Positions 42,227-50,774 of a stretch of DNA of 64,000 nucleotides are shown one piece after another (the stretch's first letter is position 1; the number at the start of each line of letters is the position of its first letter). The notes below the pieces were generated by a model, which saw nothing but the letters and a program-made list of their open reading frames with translations, had not been told where the DNA came from and did no database searches. The position numbers and the translations under genes were made by a program. Source of the stretch: JACOZM01 sp035289385 (GTDB taxonomy: Archaea; Nanobdellota; Nanobdellia; Woesearchaeales; GW2011-AR9); assembly GCA_035289385.1 (NCBI GenBank), contig DATDXI010000012.1, positions 1-64,000 on the forward strand, written 5' to 3'.

Positions 42227-42244
42227 CGAGATTTAGGACAGAGC
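42227..42244. repeat. 18-bp copy of the end of the palindromic element
   Basis: CGAGATTTAGGACAGAGC is identical to 29084-29101, the right end of the MITE-like element. Nothing else of the element is present here, so it may be a remnant. Confidence 0.6.
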
Positions 42245-42245
42245 T

Positions 42246-42293
42246 GAGATAATCAGAGAGATAATTAGGGAGATAATCAGAGAGATGAACAGA
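42246..42293. repeat. Four copies of a 12-bp tandem repeat
   Basis: GAGATAATCAGA, GAGATAATTAGG, GAGATAATCAGA and GAGATGAACAGA follow each other immediately after the element-end remnant. The rest of the 240-base gap between divergent genes is AT-rich with no gene. Confidence 0.85.
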
Positions 42294-42416
42294 AGAAAGA
42301 TGAACATAAAGATGATAGAACGTACGACGAAAAAAGAAAGACCCTGTTTTGGAAGAGTCTTGTTTCAGAAAGTATTTAAAAGCGCACTTTGCTGAAAGTA
42401 TAGTTTAATTGAAAGT

Positions 42417-43199
42417 ATGAGGATATTCAACGGAAGGAAAACGAAAAGATTACGGGCAAAAATGACAAATCCAAAGATGATGAAATTTAAGAGATATAAA
42501 AATACTTCTTTCCGTTTTACTCCTCTTATCCCTTTTGTCCGAGGAAGAGTTCTGGATGTATGTTGTGTAGGTATGGGAGCAAATGACATTATGGGCGGGC
42601 ATGATTTTATGCACGGAAAACTAAAGAGAATTAAGCCTGACATCGAGTTATATGGCATGGACATCGATAAGGAAGGGGTTGAAAAGCTCAATCAGCATGG
42701 TTTTAAGGTTATCCATCAGGATGTTCAAAAAAAATTTGACCTAAAGATGAAGTTTGATACCATCCTTTGTGAAGAAGGGATTGAACATCTCGATGATCTT
42801 AACAGCTTTTTGAAGAATATGCATGACCATCTTAAAGATGATGGCTTATTCTTATTGACCACCCCAAATATCATCGGCCTTCATGTTTTCTTAGGAGTTC
42901 TTTTGCATGGACAACCACGAAAAAACCCCTATCACACCCATTATCATACCCGAGATTCTATCAAATATTTGCTGGAAAGCAATGGTTTTGAGATATTAAA
43001 TATCGATTGGTTCTCTCCCACAAACCTTAAGGCAACAAACTTTAATGCCAGAATGAATTCGTGGCTTACTGCCATCCTTCCCCATCGCTGGGGCAAACAT
43101 ATTTGGGTCGTGGCTAGAAAGAAAGGAAACAGAAAAGGATATAGAGGAAGAAGTTACCAGGATATACCTTGGGCCAGTACAAAAACTCGTGTCGGATAA
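42417..43199 (+). CDS. SAM-dependent methyltransferase with class I fold
   Basis: This 260-residue protein has the methyltransferase order GRVLDVCCVGMGANDIMGG (motif I, modified), LYGMDIDKEGVEKL (acidic loop), VIHQDVQKKFDL, FDTILCEEGIEHLDDLNSFL (motif IV) and LKDDGLFLLTTPN (post). It resembles UbiG-like and glycan methyltransferases in which TTPN is common. The substrate is likely a sugar or lipid-linked glycan. A GTATTTAAAA element lies 40 bases upstream. The gene stands between divergent and convergent minus-strand genes. Confidence 0.82.
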   Translation: MRIFNGRKTKRLRAKMTNPKMMKFKRYKNTSFRFTPLIPFVRGRVLDVCCVGMGANDIMGGHDFMHGKLKRIKPDIELYGMDIDKEGVEKLNQHGFKVIHQDVQKKFDLKMKFDTILCEEGIEHLDDLNSFLKNMHDHLKDDGLFLLTTPNIIGLHVFLGVLLHGQPRKNPYHTHYHTRDSIKYLLESNGFEILNIDWFSPTNLKATNFNARMNSWLTAILPHRWGKHIWVVARKKGNRKGYRGRSYQDIPWASTKTRVG

Positions 43200-43252
43200 T
43201 CCTCCGCAAAATAGGTAAAAGCTTATTGATTAGGAAAGGAGGAGTAAAGAAC

Positions 43253-44353
43253 TTATTTTTTACAATTAAAATATTTCCTTCTCACTAATGGGCTTGAATC
43301 TTTTGGGCCAATAGAAGAATATTTTCCAGTAAACACGACCAAATTTCCATAAAAGCGCAACTTTTGAGCCAACCCTTTCTGGAGGAGGTGATACGATGCC
43401 AAATTATGGAAAGAAACACCGAATTTTGTAGTTGGGCATTTCCCTGGCTGAGCATATTCCTCCAAGTGGTCGTAAAGTGTAGAAAAGATATCCATGGTTG
43501 GCGAGTTGGAAAAGAACCAGAGATCAGCCATCCCTATCCCCGTGTAAGGATATCCTATGGGAACATACAGGGGAATAAATCTGTGGAACTGGCTGTAAAA
43601 CTTTGCCGCATAGAAATACTGTGGATCAAAATGGCTAAAGGTAAAATCTTCATCCCAGGCAATGTCAAATCTGCTCAGAAAAACAAAATCATAAGTAATT
43701 TCCTGTTCCTTTTCATATGCTGCCTTAAGCTCTACCGCCTTTTTGATGCTATAGGTCATGCTGTAATGCACAAATTTTCTTTGTTCCGTTCCCTCCATTA
43801 GTTCTGATAGTTTAAACTGCCTCTGCTTTTCAAAGATGGATTTCTTGGGCTTATAGAGCGTGAGAATAGGCTGTTCAAGTTCTGTGCTCCAAGTATGGAC
43901 GAAGATGTCAATATTTTTGTTCTTCTTGAAGAAATGCTTATCGTAATGCTTAAATCCCAGTTCTAAAACTTCTTGGGAGCTAAGGCTGCTTTCTCTGGTT
44001 TTACCTTTGATGCCACCTACTAAACCAAAGAGGCAGATGGCAACTCTCGGCTCTTTTCCTAGTGGAGATGACGCTTCCCGAGATGCCACTGCTGGAGATG
44101 CCGCTGGTGAAGATGCTACAGAGGGAGATGCTGCTGGTAGAGTTGCTGCAGATGAAGATGCTGCAGGTGGAGTTGCTGCAGATGAAGATGCTGCAGGTGG
44201 AGTTGCTGCTGGAGATACCGGTAGTGGAGATGCCCCTGGCAGAGGTGCCTCTTGTCGAGATGCTCCCTCTTGAAATGCTGCTTCCTTTGGAAAATAAGCA
44301 AGATCCTGCTTAAGCAGATGATAGAGATACGTCGGAATCTGGAGAGGCCGCAT
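43253..44353 (-). CDS. Putative glycosyltransferase with Ala/Pro/Ser-rich repeat insert
   Basis: This 366-residue protein has about 25 N-terminal residues, then a low-complexity stretch of Ala, Pro and Ser (about residues 30-95), and a domain that begins RVAICLFGLVGG and continues with NIDIFVHTWSTELEQPILTL and YDFVFLSRFDIAWDEDF, where RFD may be the metal-binding acid of a GT-A-like fold. I have seen such W-S-T and LSRFD segments in uncharacterised sugar-transfer proteins of glycan loci, but I cannot name the family with certainty. The insert contains two exact 30-bp DNA repeats. It precedes no coupled gene and has 38 bases to the FkbM gene upstream. Confidence 0.55.
   Translation of the reverse strand: MRPLQIPTYLYHLLKQDLAYFPKEAAFQEGASRQEAPLPGASPLPVSPAATPPAASSSAATPPAASSSAATLPAASPSVASSPAASPAVASREASSPLGKEPRVAICLFGLVGGIKGKTRESSLSSQEVLELGFKHYDKHFFKKNKNIDIFVHTWSTELEQPILTLYKPKKSIFEKQRQFKLSELMEGTEQRKFVHYSMTYSIKKAVELKAAYEKEQEITYDFVFLSRFDIAWDEDFTFSHFDPQYFYAAKFYSQFHRFIPLYVPIGYPYTGIGMADLWFFSNSPTMDIFSTLYDHLEEYAQPGKCPTTKFGVSFHNLASYHLLQKGLAQKLRFYGNLVVFTGKYSSIGPKDSSPLVRRKYFNCKK
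44148..44207. repeat. Two perfect copies of a 30-bp in-frame repeat
   Basis: The 30-bp unit at 44148-44177 is repeated exactly at 44178-44207, within a longer degenerate array (about 44085-44250) that codes the Ala/Pro/Ser-rich segment. Confidence 0.9.
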
Positions 44354-44391
44354 AGGTATTCTGGATCCCCCCTCTTTTTAAAAGTTATTGA

Positions 44392-45300
44392 TTACTCTAT
44401 CAGTTTTTCTTTCACAAAAAGAATATTTGTAATCCCCGAGCGCTCTATTTTTTTTGTTTTTTCTCTCAGAGGATGAAAACCATGCCCCTTCAAGAAGGAA
44501 AACACCTGAGGCGCTTCATTCTTACTGGTCTCACAATAGACATATGTAGCTTCCACAAGAGCCTTTTCCATACCTTGCAATACCGCCAATTCATGACCTT
44601 CAACATCTATCTTGATGAAATCAACTTTCCCAAGATGAAGATCGTCAAATCTTCTCAGCGGAACATCCATCGTGGAATCAATCTTTGTCTTGATGCGATC
44701 CATAAACCCCTTGCTCAGCGAATGCCCGCCATCATTCTCTTTACTGAGGTATATCGTCTCCGCCCCTTCTTTGTTGGACAGGGCATAAGGAAATAATGTT
44801 ATATTTTTCTTGGTAGGGTTCTGCTGAAGATTCAATTGAAAATTATCGACAGTTACCGGCTCAAATGCCAAAACTCTTTTAGCATAACAAGCAGCGATCA
44901 GCGATGTCTGACCGATATTTGCGCCAACATCAACATATACACTCTCTCTTCCCAGACGTTCTTTTAAGATTGCTGCCAACGTGTCAGGATTATTCAGATA
45001 AAAACGCCTTCTGCTGACATAGCTTCTCAAGTTCAGCCGGAGGATATACTCATTCTTCTCATCCAGCCTAAATTCCTGATCAACAAATATATCCTCAGGA
45101 TGGTTGCTGAGGAGACCATCAAAAAAAGCAAAAAACATAGCACGAAGAAAGATAGGGTTTATCTGCCGATAGTTCTTCAGGGAAATGATAGGGATAACAT
45201 GATGAGGGATGACGTGATAAATGGCAGATCCTAATTTTCGGAAAAGAAAGATCCCGACGTTCTTCACTTTTCGAAGGAAAAAGCTATTCATGATATCCAT
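44392..45300 (-). CDS. FkbM-family methyltransferase
   Basis: This 302-residue protein has FkbM motifs: VYVDVGANIGQTSLIAACYA for SAM, VLAFEPVTVDNF, FPYALSN and the typical IKIDVEGHELAVLQGME. Family members O-methylate sugars or related hydroxyl groups. The N-terminal 90 residues, with many basic and aromatic residues, form a separate region. The frame opens with ATG codons at 45300 and 45291. Upstream there is a perfect 8-bp repeat and then imperfect GAGATxCAT repeats to about 45410. Confidence 0.85.
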   Translation of the reverse strand: MDIMNSFFLRKVKNVGIFLFRKLGSAIYHVIPHHVIPIISLKNYRQINPIFLRAMFFAFFDGLLSNHPEDIFVDQEFRLDEKNEYILRLNLRSYVSRRRFYLNNPDTLAAILKERLGRESVYVDVGANIGQTSLIAACYAKRVLAFEPVTVDNFQLNLQQNPTKKNITLFPYALSNKEGAETIYLSKENDGGHSLSKGFMDRIKTKIDSTMDVPLRRFDDLHLGKVDFIKIDVEGHELAVLQGMEKALVEATYVYCETSKNEAPQVFSFLKGHGFHPLREKTKKIERSGITNILFVKEKLIE

Positions 45301-45306
45301 ATTCTT

Positions 45307-45330
45307 ACCTACTTACCTACTTACCTACTT
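45307..45330. repeat. Three copies of an 8-bp tandem repeat
   Basis: ACCTACTT is repeated three times directly upstream of the FkbM gene. The sequence to 45430 holds further imperfect repeats and a TATA-like CCTTATAAAC (minus strand, about 45417-45426). Confidence 0.85.
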
Positions 45331-45442
45331 GCCATAATCCAAATGAGATACATTTTATCTAAAAGAGATTCATGGTATCTCAAAGAGATCTGTGCTATCC
45401 CACAGAGACCCATCAGTTTATAAGGATTGAGGAAGCATGCTC

Positions 45443-46471
45443 TTAGGGTTTATGCTCATGAGGAAGGCTGTGTTCCTTCTCGATCCTCCCATCTCCTCTG
45501 CTGGCATCATCTTCATGCCGTACAACATCATCAACCTCTGGCGTCGAGCATTCGATGATAATCGAATCTTCTAAAGCGATGGTTCGATGCCTTTTCGGAG
45601 GGATGATCTCCCATAGGCCACCTTCTTCGACAACCTTCTTCTCAATTTCACCATAAGCATTTTCATACCATGCTTCCACTCTCCCCTTGACTAAAAAATT
45701 GATCTCTCGTTTCTTCTCATGATGTTGGAAGCTCATCTTCGTCCCTTTCTTCACATATAATTTCTTGAACACGTAGGGCTTTTCCTCAGCGCCAACTTCT
45801 TCTCCAAAGCGATAATTCAGCCAAACTTCACCGACGCTTTCAATTCCGTTGAATGTCGCATTGCCCCAGGGTTTTGTGACAAATTTCGCGCCATCTTTCT
45901 CGTAATAGAGCCAGTTTCTGCCATTATTCACCACTCTGCCCTTATCTTCTAATCTGAACCGGACGAGAGGAATCAGCTCACGGACACTCAAACCGGAAGG
46001 ATATCTTAGTGCAGCCCATTTTTCTTTTAGCGAAGCATCTCTGCCTTTTTTATCATAAATCCTCTTAATATCTTCTTCATCATAGAACCCATGGCTGATC
46101 TCGATAAAGGTAGACCCACCCTCCAATGAAATATTCACTGGAGCATGAACCATCCCCATAGGAATTACAACCTTATCCCCAGGTTGCATAACCACCGCAT
46201 GGAGATTTGCTATTGTTTTTTCAGGGTCATTTGGATAGTAAGTCCCACGATAAACCACCATACTTCCAGAGACTAAAACATACTCTTCTGTCCGATGACT
46301 ATGGACCTGTACAGAAGGTTCATCAATGATATGATGGATCCTAGTATTAGAATCAAGAATGGCGGATGCTCCCCATGCCCGTTCTACTTCATGGTAAGGA
46401 GCCCCTTCAACCAGCGCTTGCTTTGTGGTTATACGATGAAAAAAATAATTTTCTTTACGGTCGTTATTCAT
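45443..46471 (-). CDS. Two-domain cupin protein
   Basis: This 342-residue protein has two cupin barrels. The first has VQVHSHRTEEYVLVSGSM and VVIPMGMVHAPVNIS, with metal-binding His, Glu and His. The second has KKGTKMSFQHHEKKREINFLVKGRV (cut to key QHHEKKREI) and IPPKRHRTIALED. This layout occurs in sugar-phosphate isomerases and in bicupin dioxygenases. The ATG at 46471 follows GGAGGA by five bases. Beside aldolase-like, SDR and nucleotidyltransferase genes, an isomerase step on a sugar phosphate seems more likely than oxygenation. This is inference. The gap 46472-46579 holds the ribosome site of this gene and imperfect CATAACTCACAA repeats. Confidence 0.75.
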   Translation of the reverse strand: MNNDRKENYFFHRITTKQALVEGAPYHEVERAWGASAILDSNTRIHHIIDEPSVQVHSHRTEEYVLVSGSMVVYRGTYYPNDPEKTIANLHAVVMQPGDKVVIPMGMVHAPVNISLEGGSTFIEISHGFYDEEDIKRIYDKKGRDASLKEKWAALRYPSGLSVRELIPLVRFRLEDKGRVVNNGRNWLYYEKDGAKFVTKPWGNATFNGIESVGEVWLNYRFGEEVGAEEKPYVFKKLYVKKGTKMSFQHHEKKREINFLVKGRVEAWYENAYGEIEKKVVEEGGLWEIIPPKRHRTIALEDSIIIECSTPEVDDVVRHEDDASRGDGRIEKEHSLPHEHKP

Positions 46472-46579
46472 ATTATTCCTCCACTAAACCAATTTCACTC
46501 CATAAAACCATTTGCATCATGCCAATATCACTACTTACCATCATAACTCACAAGCATAACTCACAATAACTATTCACCA

Positions 46580-47359
46580 TCACAACCCGCCACTCACTTT
46601 AATCGTTTCTCCCGTCATATAATTGCACTTGTCGCTGGCCAAAAATAAGATAACTTCAGCGATCTCTTCAGGACGAGCCATCCTCTTTAATGGGATCTGG
46701 TCAATCTGCTTTCGTATCCTATCCGTAAGCGTCTTCTCCGTCATCGTCGTATCGGTAAATCCTGGCGCAACCGCATTCACCAAAATGTGAGGAGCAAATT
46801 CTTTTGCCATATTTGACGTCAAGCTCATGATAGCTGCCTTAGAAGCAGCATAAGCTGTACTGCCAGGAATATGAAGATACCCTTTTATAGAAGCGATATT
46901 GATGATCTTACCCTGCCTATTCCTTATCATTTGAGGAAGGACTGCTTTAGAAAAATTCACCGTGCCAAGGACATTCACGTCAAATGTTTCTTTCCAGCTC
47001 TCCGTTGTCTGCTCCAAGAATGGCTTTGATAGATTGACTCCTGCAGAATTGACGAGAACATCAATTTCACCGAGAGCTTCAACTGCTTTCTTCACTTGAA
47101 GCTCATCTGAAACATCACAGGAGATATATTCAGCCCCTATTTCAGAAGCAAGATTGACCAATTCTGCTGACTGAGTTTTACCATGGAGAATTACTTTAGC
47201 GCCATAAGCAGCAGCAAGCTTTGCTATGGAAGCTCCTATCCCTCGAGAAGAGCCGGTGATAAGGATTGTTTTACCGCCCAATGGGCTTTTACCACTTAAT
47301 GGACTCTTACCACCTAATAGACTTTTACCGCTGAGGAGATCAGTAGCTGTAATGGTCAA
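46580..47359 (-). CDS. Short-chain dehydrogenase with N-terminal hexapeptide repeat
   Basis: This 259-residue protein is a standard SDR: GKTILITGSSRGIGASIAKL for the cofactor, VLVNSAGVNLSKPFLE, IINIASIKGY with the catalytic serine region, AYAASKAAIMSL with Tyr and Lys, and LASDKCNYMTGETIKVSGGL at the end, closest to FabG-type reductases. The first 30 residues are four six-residue units of the type GKSPLS/G, coded by an 18-bp DNA repeat, and are absent from normal SDRs. Its start overlaps the aldolase-like gene by 20 bases. It probably reduces a keto intermediate of the unknown precursor pathway. Confidence 0.85.
   Translation of the reverse strand: MTITATDLLSGKSLLGGKSPLSGKSPLGGKTILITGSSRGIGASIAKLAAAYGAKVILHGKTQSAELVNLASEIGAEYISCDVSDELQVKKAVEALGEIDVLVNSAGVNLSKPFLEQTTESWKETFDVNVLGTVNFSKAVLPQMIRNRQGKIINIASIKGYLHIPGSTAYAASKAAIMSLTSNMAKEFAPHILVNAVAPGFTDTTMTEKTLTDRIRKQIDQIPLKRMARPEEIAEVILFLASDKCNYMTGETIKVSGGL
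47271..47342. repeat. Four copies of an 18-bp tandem repeat in the SDR 5' end
   Basis: Units begin at 47271, 47289, 47307 and 47325 (for example TTACCACTTAATGGACTC). They are in frame and extend the SDR N-terminus, reaching the stop of the upstream gene. Confidence 0.85.
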
Positions 47360-48353
47360 TCACCTCCATGATCTGATTGATGATGACCTCTCGGATATCT
47401 TCCCTCTTCTCCAATTCAGACATCATTGTTTTAAAGCGAGGCGATGAAAAGAGATAATGTCCGGCAATGCAAGCGCAAAGGAATTTGTTTTCTGCAGTAT
47501 TATCCTGCAGCCATTTCTTCCATTTGCCGCTCTGATACACTTCATCGATAAAATCACCGAAGGGAATGCCATACATCAGGCATTTATTCAGCACCAGCAT
47601 GGTTTGGACAACACCTAGCTGAGGAGCGATATTCATCGCATCGACGATGCCTTGCCGCGCCAGTATCTCGTCTTTAGAAAGATAATCTGCATTATGCTCC
47701 TTTAACTTAAGGCCCTTTCTCTGTAATAATTCATGAACTTTAGCAATGAATCCGGGATTGAAATTTCCCGCCTGATTGATCTCTTTCACTAAGCTTCCTG
47801 TCTGCACGACATAAAATAGAGGGTTGCAGAATTCTTTAAAGAAATCGATCTCTTCCTCTAGCTCATGCAGGTTCGCTAGGCTAAAGTTTGTCCCTTCATT
47901 CTCATCCGTCCCTATCTCCAGCTCCAGGTTAGGATTTAATTCCAGACAAAGCTCGATCGCTTTTTTAGACGCAGCAAAGCGCTCCCCTTTGCTTCCTTGA
48001 AAATGGCAGAAATCTATGTGGATGAGGTCAAAGCCATGCTTAACATCTGAACGGATGGACTCATACGTATCATCCAGGTTAAAATTACCATTAAATCCCG
48101 GGCCACAATGGTCGCGGCAGATCTTCACGCTGCTGTGAGGATAGGTGCTCCTCATCTTTCTGATAAAGTCCATGAACTGCTTTGTCGTCCAGTTGTTGAC
48201 ATAACCACCCTTATGGTCCACTTGATTCTTAGAAGGGATGAGCATGAGGGGCCTTCTCTGATAATGCGATACGCGGAATACTGCCTCAACGATCTCCTCA
48301 CTCATCGGGCCTATCCCTAACTCCAGGTCATATTTTCTAAGCGTAGTCTCCAT
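47340..48353 (-). CDS. GatZ/KbaZ-like class II aldolase-fold protein
   Basis: This 337-residue protein resembles the GatZ/KbaZ subunits of tagatose-bisphosphate aldolase, with IPSKNQVDHKGGYVNNWT (compare the SNQVNQxGGYTGM type), VKICRDHCGPGFNG (the GGDHLGP place) and FDLIHIDFCHFQG (the KIHLDAS place), then ELEIGTDENEGTNF. The Asp-His pair and the second acid are kept, so a barrel with metal-linked aldol chemistry is plausible. No KbaY/GatY partner is near. It overlaps the nucleotidyltransferase-kinase gene by 17 bases and the SDR gene by 20, forming a tight three-gene unit. The substrate is unknown. Confidence 0.68.
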   Translation of the reverse strand: METTLRKYDLELGIGPMSEEIVEAVFRVSHYQRRPLMLIPSKNQVDHKGGYVNNWTTKQFMDFIRKMRSTYPHSSVKICRDHCGPGFNGNFNLDDTYESIRSDVKHGFDLIHIDFCHFQGSKGERFAASKKAIELCLELNPNLELEIGTDENEGTNFSLANLHELEEEIDFFKEFCNPLFYVVQTGSLVKEINQAGNFNPGFIAKVHELLQRKGLKLKEHNADYLSKDEILARQGIVDAMNIAPQLGVVQTMLVLNKCLMYGIPFGDFIDEVYQSGKWKKWLQDNTAENKFLCACIAGHYLFSSPRFKTMMSELEKREDIREVIINQIMEVIDHYSY

Positions 48354-49935
48354 TTTCCATCAGTGCCTTGTATAACATGAGTTTTCCCATGTAGTAGATC
48401 AGAAGGTCAAAAGGATCATGGTGCAGCGGCGACATATTAAGGTAAATTAAAGCACGGAGAATCTTTATCTTGCGAAGATCAAACTTGTTCCTGGACAAGA
48501 ACGACTCATATTCCTCTTTTGCATCTAAGAGGTCATTCTTGATGGCAAAATTATAATAAACGCTGGTACCGCTCATGTCAAAGGTAAATTTTCCTTCTTT
48601 GATAAGCTTGTAGGATATCGTCAATCCTCCATAAAGCTTGGCAAGGTCATAATACAGGTCTCCGAACTTGGTCATGCCACCAAAATCCTGCCTCCAGTCC
48701 AGGAGGATAAACTTTTGGAGATTGCTGCTGGGATCTCTGGTGACTAGAATATTGTCAAACTGCAGGTCGCCGTGGAAATTTGAGGGAATACCATTGTTGA
48801 TCTCCTCCCAATTGATCTTCGCAAGCAGCTCTTTCAGCGCCGGTACTCTGACCCCGTTGATGATGTTGGGAGTATCTTCAAGACCTTTCTTGTCATAGAA
48901 CATCTCTACCCGCTGGATGGTTTTCTCTTGGTAGAATCTTTTACATGCTTGTGAAAACTCTTTCTTCTCTTCATCAGAGAGATCTATTTTTTTCCAAAGC
49001 TCAAATTTTATCCACTGAAGAAAATCATGGACTATTTGAGTGTTCAGGACATCATAAAGCACCTGGCCATCTATCCTTTTATAAGAATAAAAATTGTCTT
49101 TGCGCTTTTCTATCTCTGGACAGAGGCCTTTCAGATGAAGAGCCCTTTCACAGCGCTTTGAAGCGATGTCTTGGTCGGCAAAAAATTTTACTACCCTCCC
49201 ATTGACAAAATAGATGAACTCATCGCCTTTGCTGAAATCGAACGCAGCAGTACTGCCGGAAAAATTCTTATTGGTCTCTATGTAATTATCCAGTGTTCCT
49301 GTATCAAACCAAGTGAATCCTACCGGAATGAGCTTATTCTCAATCAATCCCCTAAAGCCATTTGATACCTGCACTTCACCGCTCTTGATCTCTTTATTCT
49401 TCTCCAGTGAGGCAAAGAATGTCTCATGATCATAGATTCCAGCAAGGCCCAAAAATGCAAACTTATTGTCCGTCTTGATCTTGTCATCGAGCTGAAAAAC
49501 TAAATTATTTTTGATCTTGACTGTACAGTAATCTTCCGTTTTCTTCACAGGCGCGATGCCAAACCAGTTCTTGTCAGGGACAGGGATATCTTCCAGGATG
49601 AGCGTGTCAGCTACACACAGGACAAAGGGACACTGAAGATGCTCCTTGCACTGAAGGAGAGAATGCCCCGGCCCTGCTCCTGGGCCCATATACTCATCGA
49701 TAGCAACGAAGGTAAATTTTCTTTCGGGATGAGCTAGGGAGAGATAATTTATCACCGTTTCTTTCTTATGTCCTACGGCTATGACCATTTCCACTTCCTT
49801 AGGAAATTTTTCAACATGATAAGATATCGCTGCCTTAAAGTTGACGGGGAGGATAGAAGTGTTGATATGTTTGGAAAGGGCACCCATCCGGTTTCCTACA
49901 CCTGCCGCTAGAATACATACTTTATAATTGTCCAT
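48337..49935 (-). CDS. Nucleotidyltransferase fused to choline/aminoglycoside-kinase-like domain
   Basis: ATG 49935 begins the conserved part (MDNYKVCILAAGVGNRMGAL); the frame can open at 49965. The 532-residue protein has an N-terminal sugar-nucleotidyltransferase domain (about 1-230) with the LAAGVGNRMG loop and VLCVADTLIL, and a C-terminal kinase-like domain (about 235-530) with NFHGDLQFDNILV (catalytic loop) and ILLDWRQDFGG (metal-binding DxR variant). A kinase and a nucleotidyltransferase in one chain would phosphorylate a small molecule and then activate it with CTP or another nucleotide, as LicA and LicC do for choline. It overlaps the aldolase-like gene. The compound is unknown. Confidence 0.82.
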   Translation of the reverse strand: MDNYKVCILAAGVGNRMGALSKHINTSILPVNFKAAISYHVEKFPKEVEMVIAVGHKKETVINYLSLAHPERKFTFVAIDEYMGPGAGPGHSLLQCKEHLQCPFVLCVADTLILEDIPVPDKNWFGIAPVKKTEDYCTVKIKNNLVFQLDDKIKTDNKFAFLGLAGIYDHETFFASLEKNKEIKSGEVQVSNGFRGLIENKLIPVGFTWFDTGTLDNYIETNKNFSGSTAAFDFSKGDEFIYFVNGRVVKFFADQDIASKRCERALHLKGLCPEIEKRKDNFYSYKRIDGQVLYDVLNTQIVHDFLQWIKFELWKKIDLSDEEKKEFSQACKRFYQEKTIQRVEMFYDKKGLEDTPNIINGVRVPALKELLAKINWEEINNGIPSNFHGDLQFDNILVTRDPSSNLQKFILLDWRQDFGGMTKFGDLYYDLAKLYGGLTISYKLIKEGKFTFDMSGTSVYYNFAIKNDLLDAKEEYESFLSRNKFDLRKIKILRALIYLNMSPLHHDPFDLLIYYMGKLMLYKALMENGDYA

Positions 49936-49965
49936 CCTCTTCACACGTCCATGCCTTTTAGCCAT

Positions 49966-50281
49966 TCATGCTGGTAGCATCATGCTTATAGCGCCATATT
50001 AATAGCACTTATAGCATCATGTTGATAGCACCTTTTCGGCTTCACACGAACAGGAATGAACTTTAAATTTCTCTTTATAAATATTATGAACGAGGAGATT
50101 AGGAGAGACAGAACTCCAGAAATATCCCCTATTTTCCACTTCTTAGATTATTTCACAAAATATGAGGTTGTACCACAATATTTAATAATGCCCACCAATA
50201 TTATCGCACTAGTGATTCCATTTAAATTATTGATAATCAAGACATTGATGATCAAGATATTGATGATGAAAATAGAAAGAG
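49966..50281. other. 316-bp intergenic region with repeats and TATA elements
   Basis: The first 70 bases hold imperfect repeats of the type AGCATCATGCTTATAGC. TTTATAAATATT at 50074-50085 is a strong TATA-type element that could serve either strand. An open frame from 50056 to 50301 looks random. At 50229-50273 three 15-bp units (ATTGATGATCAAGAT type) precede the phosphoribosyltransferase gene. I see no further gene. Confidence 0.6.
50229..50273. repeat. Three copies of a 15-bp tandem repeat
   Basis: ATTGATAATCAAGAC, ATTGATGATCAAGAT and ATTGATGATGAAAAT follow each other just upstream of the phosphoribosyltransferase gene. Confidence 0.85.
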
Positions 50282-50752
50282 GTGTTGGAAACGGAAACTA
50301 AGATCTCAGCGGAGGCATATGTTCTTGCTCCAGACCAGGATACCAGGGTGGAGCTGAGTTGGGAAAAAGTAAGGGACGAAATTGTTGCATTGGCAGCAAA
50401 GATAGATTATTCTCCAGACATCATCATAGGTATAGCCAGAGGAGGGATGGTCCCTTCTATCTTGCTTTCCCAGCAATTGAACATAGAGAATATCCATGCC
50501 CTTAAAGTGGTCAAGCACGGCACGAGAAGAGAGGTCATCGCAGAGGTCTTCACTGACGTTTCAGGGAAGAACGTTCTTGTCGTTGACGACATGCTTGAGA
50601 CAGGCAATGGCATGAAAGAAGTTAAAAAGTTTCTTGAAGCAAAAGGCGCAGATGTCAGGACAGCCTGCCTGTATGTCATGCCTCACACAGAGTTCAATCC
50701 AGATTATTCCCTGCAGGGCATGACAAAAGTCATCAAGTTCCCCTGGGACTGA
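50282..50752 (+). CDS. Phosphoribosyltransferase
   Basis: The gene starts with GTG 50282 or TTG 50285 within AAAGAGGTGTTGG; the ribosome site overlaps the GTG, so the start is uncertain. The 156-residue protein is a type I phosphoribosyltransferase: IIIGIARGGMVPSILL near the pyrophosphate loop, and NVLVVDDMLETGNGMKEV, the PRPP-binding motif, then a C-terminal FPWD that resembles xanthine/hypoxanthine-type archaeal Gpt proteins. It would join a purine base and PRPP in salvage. It is the only gene on the plus strand here and may not be linked to the glycan pathway. Confidence 0.85.
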   Translation: MLETETKISAEAYVLAPDQDTRVELSWEKVRDEIVALAAKIDYSPDIIIGIARGGMVPSILLSQQLNIENIHALKVVKHGTRREVIAEVFTDVSGKNVLVVDDMLETGNGMKEVKKFLEAKGADVRTACLYVMPHTEFNPDYSLQGMTKVIKFPWD

Positions 50753-50774
50753 TGTTTATCATGGTATTAGGGAA

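Noticed and set aside
44007..44273. Plus-strand frame rich in Ala, Asp and Gly opposite the repeat insert
   Set aside because: It is the complement of the repeats in the minus-strand gene and has no independent support.
50056..50301. Open frame of 81 codons before the phosphoribosyltransferase gene
   Set aside because: It starts upstream of the TATA element, is rich in Ile/Lys/Met, covers a tandem repeat and overlaps the next gene start; it looks like AT-rich chance.
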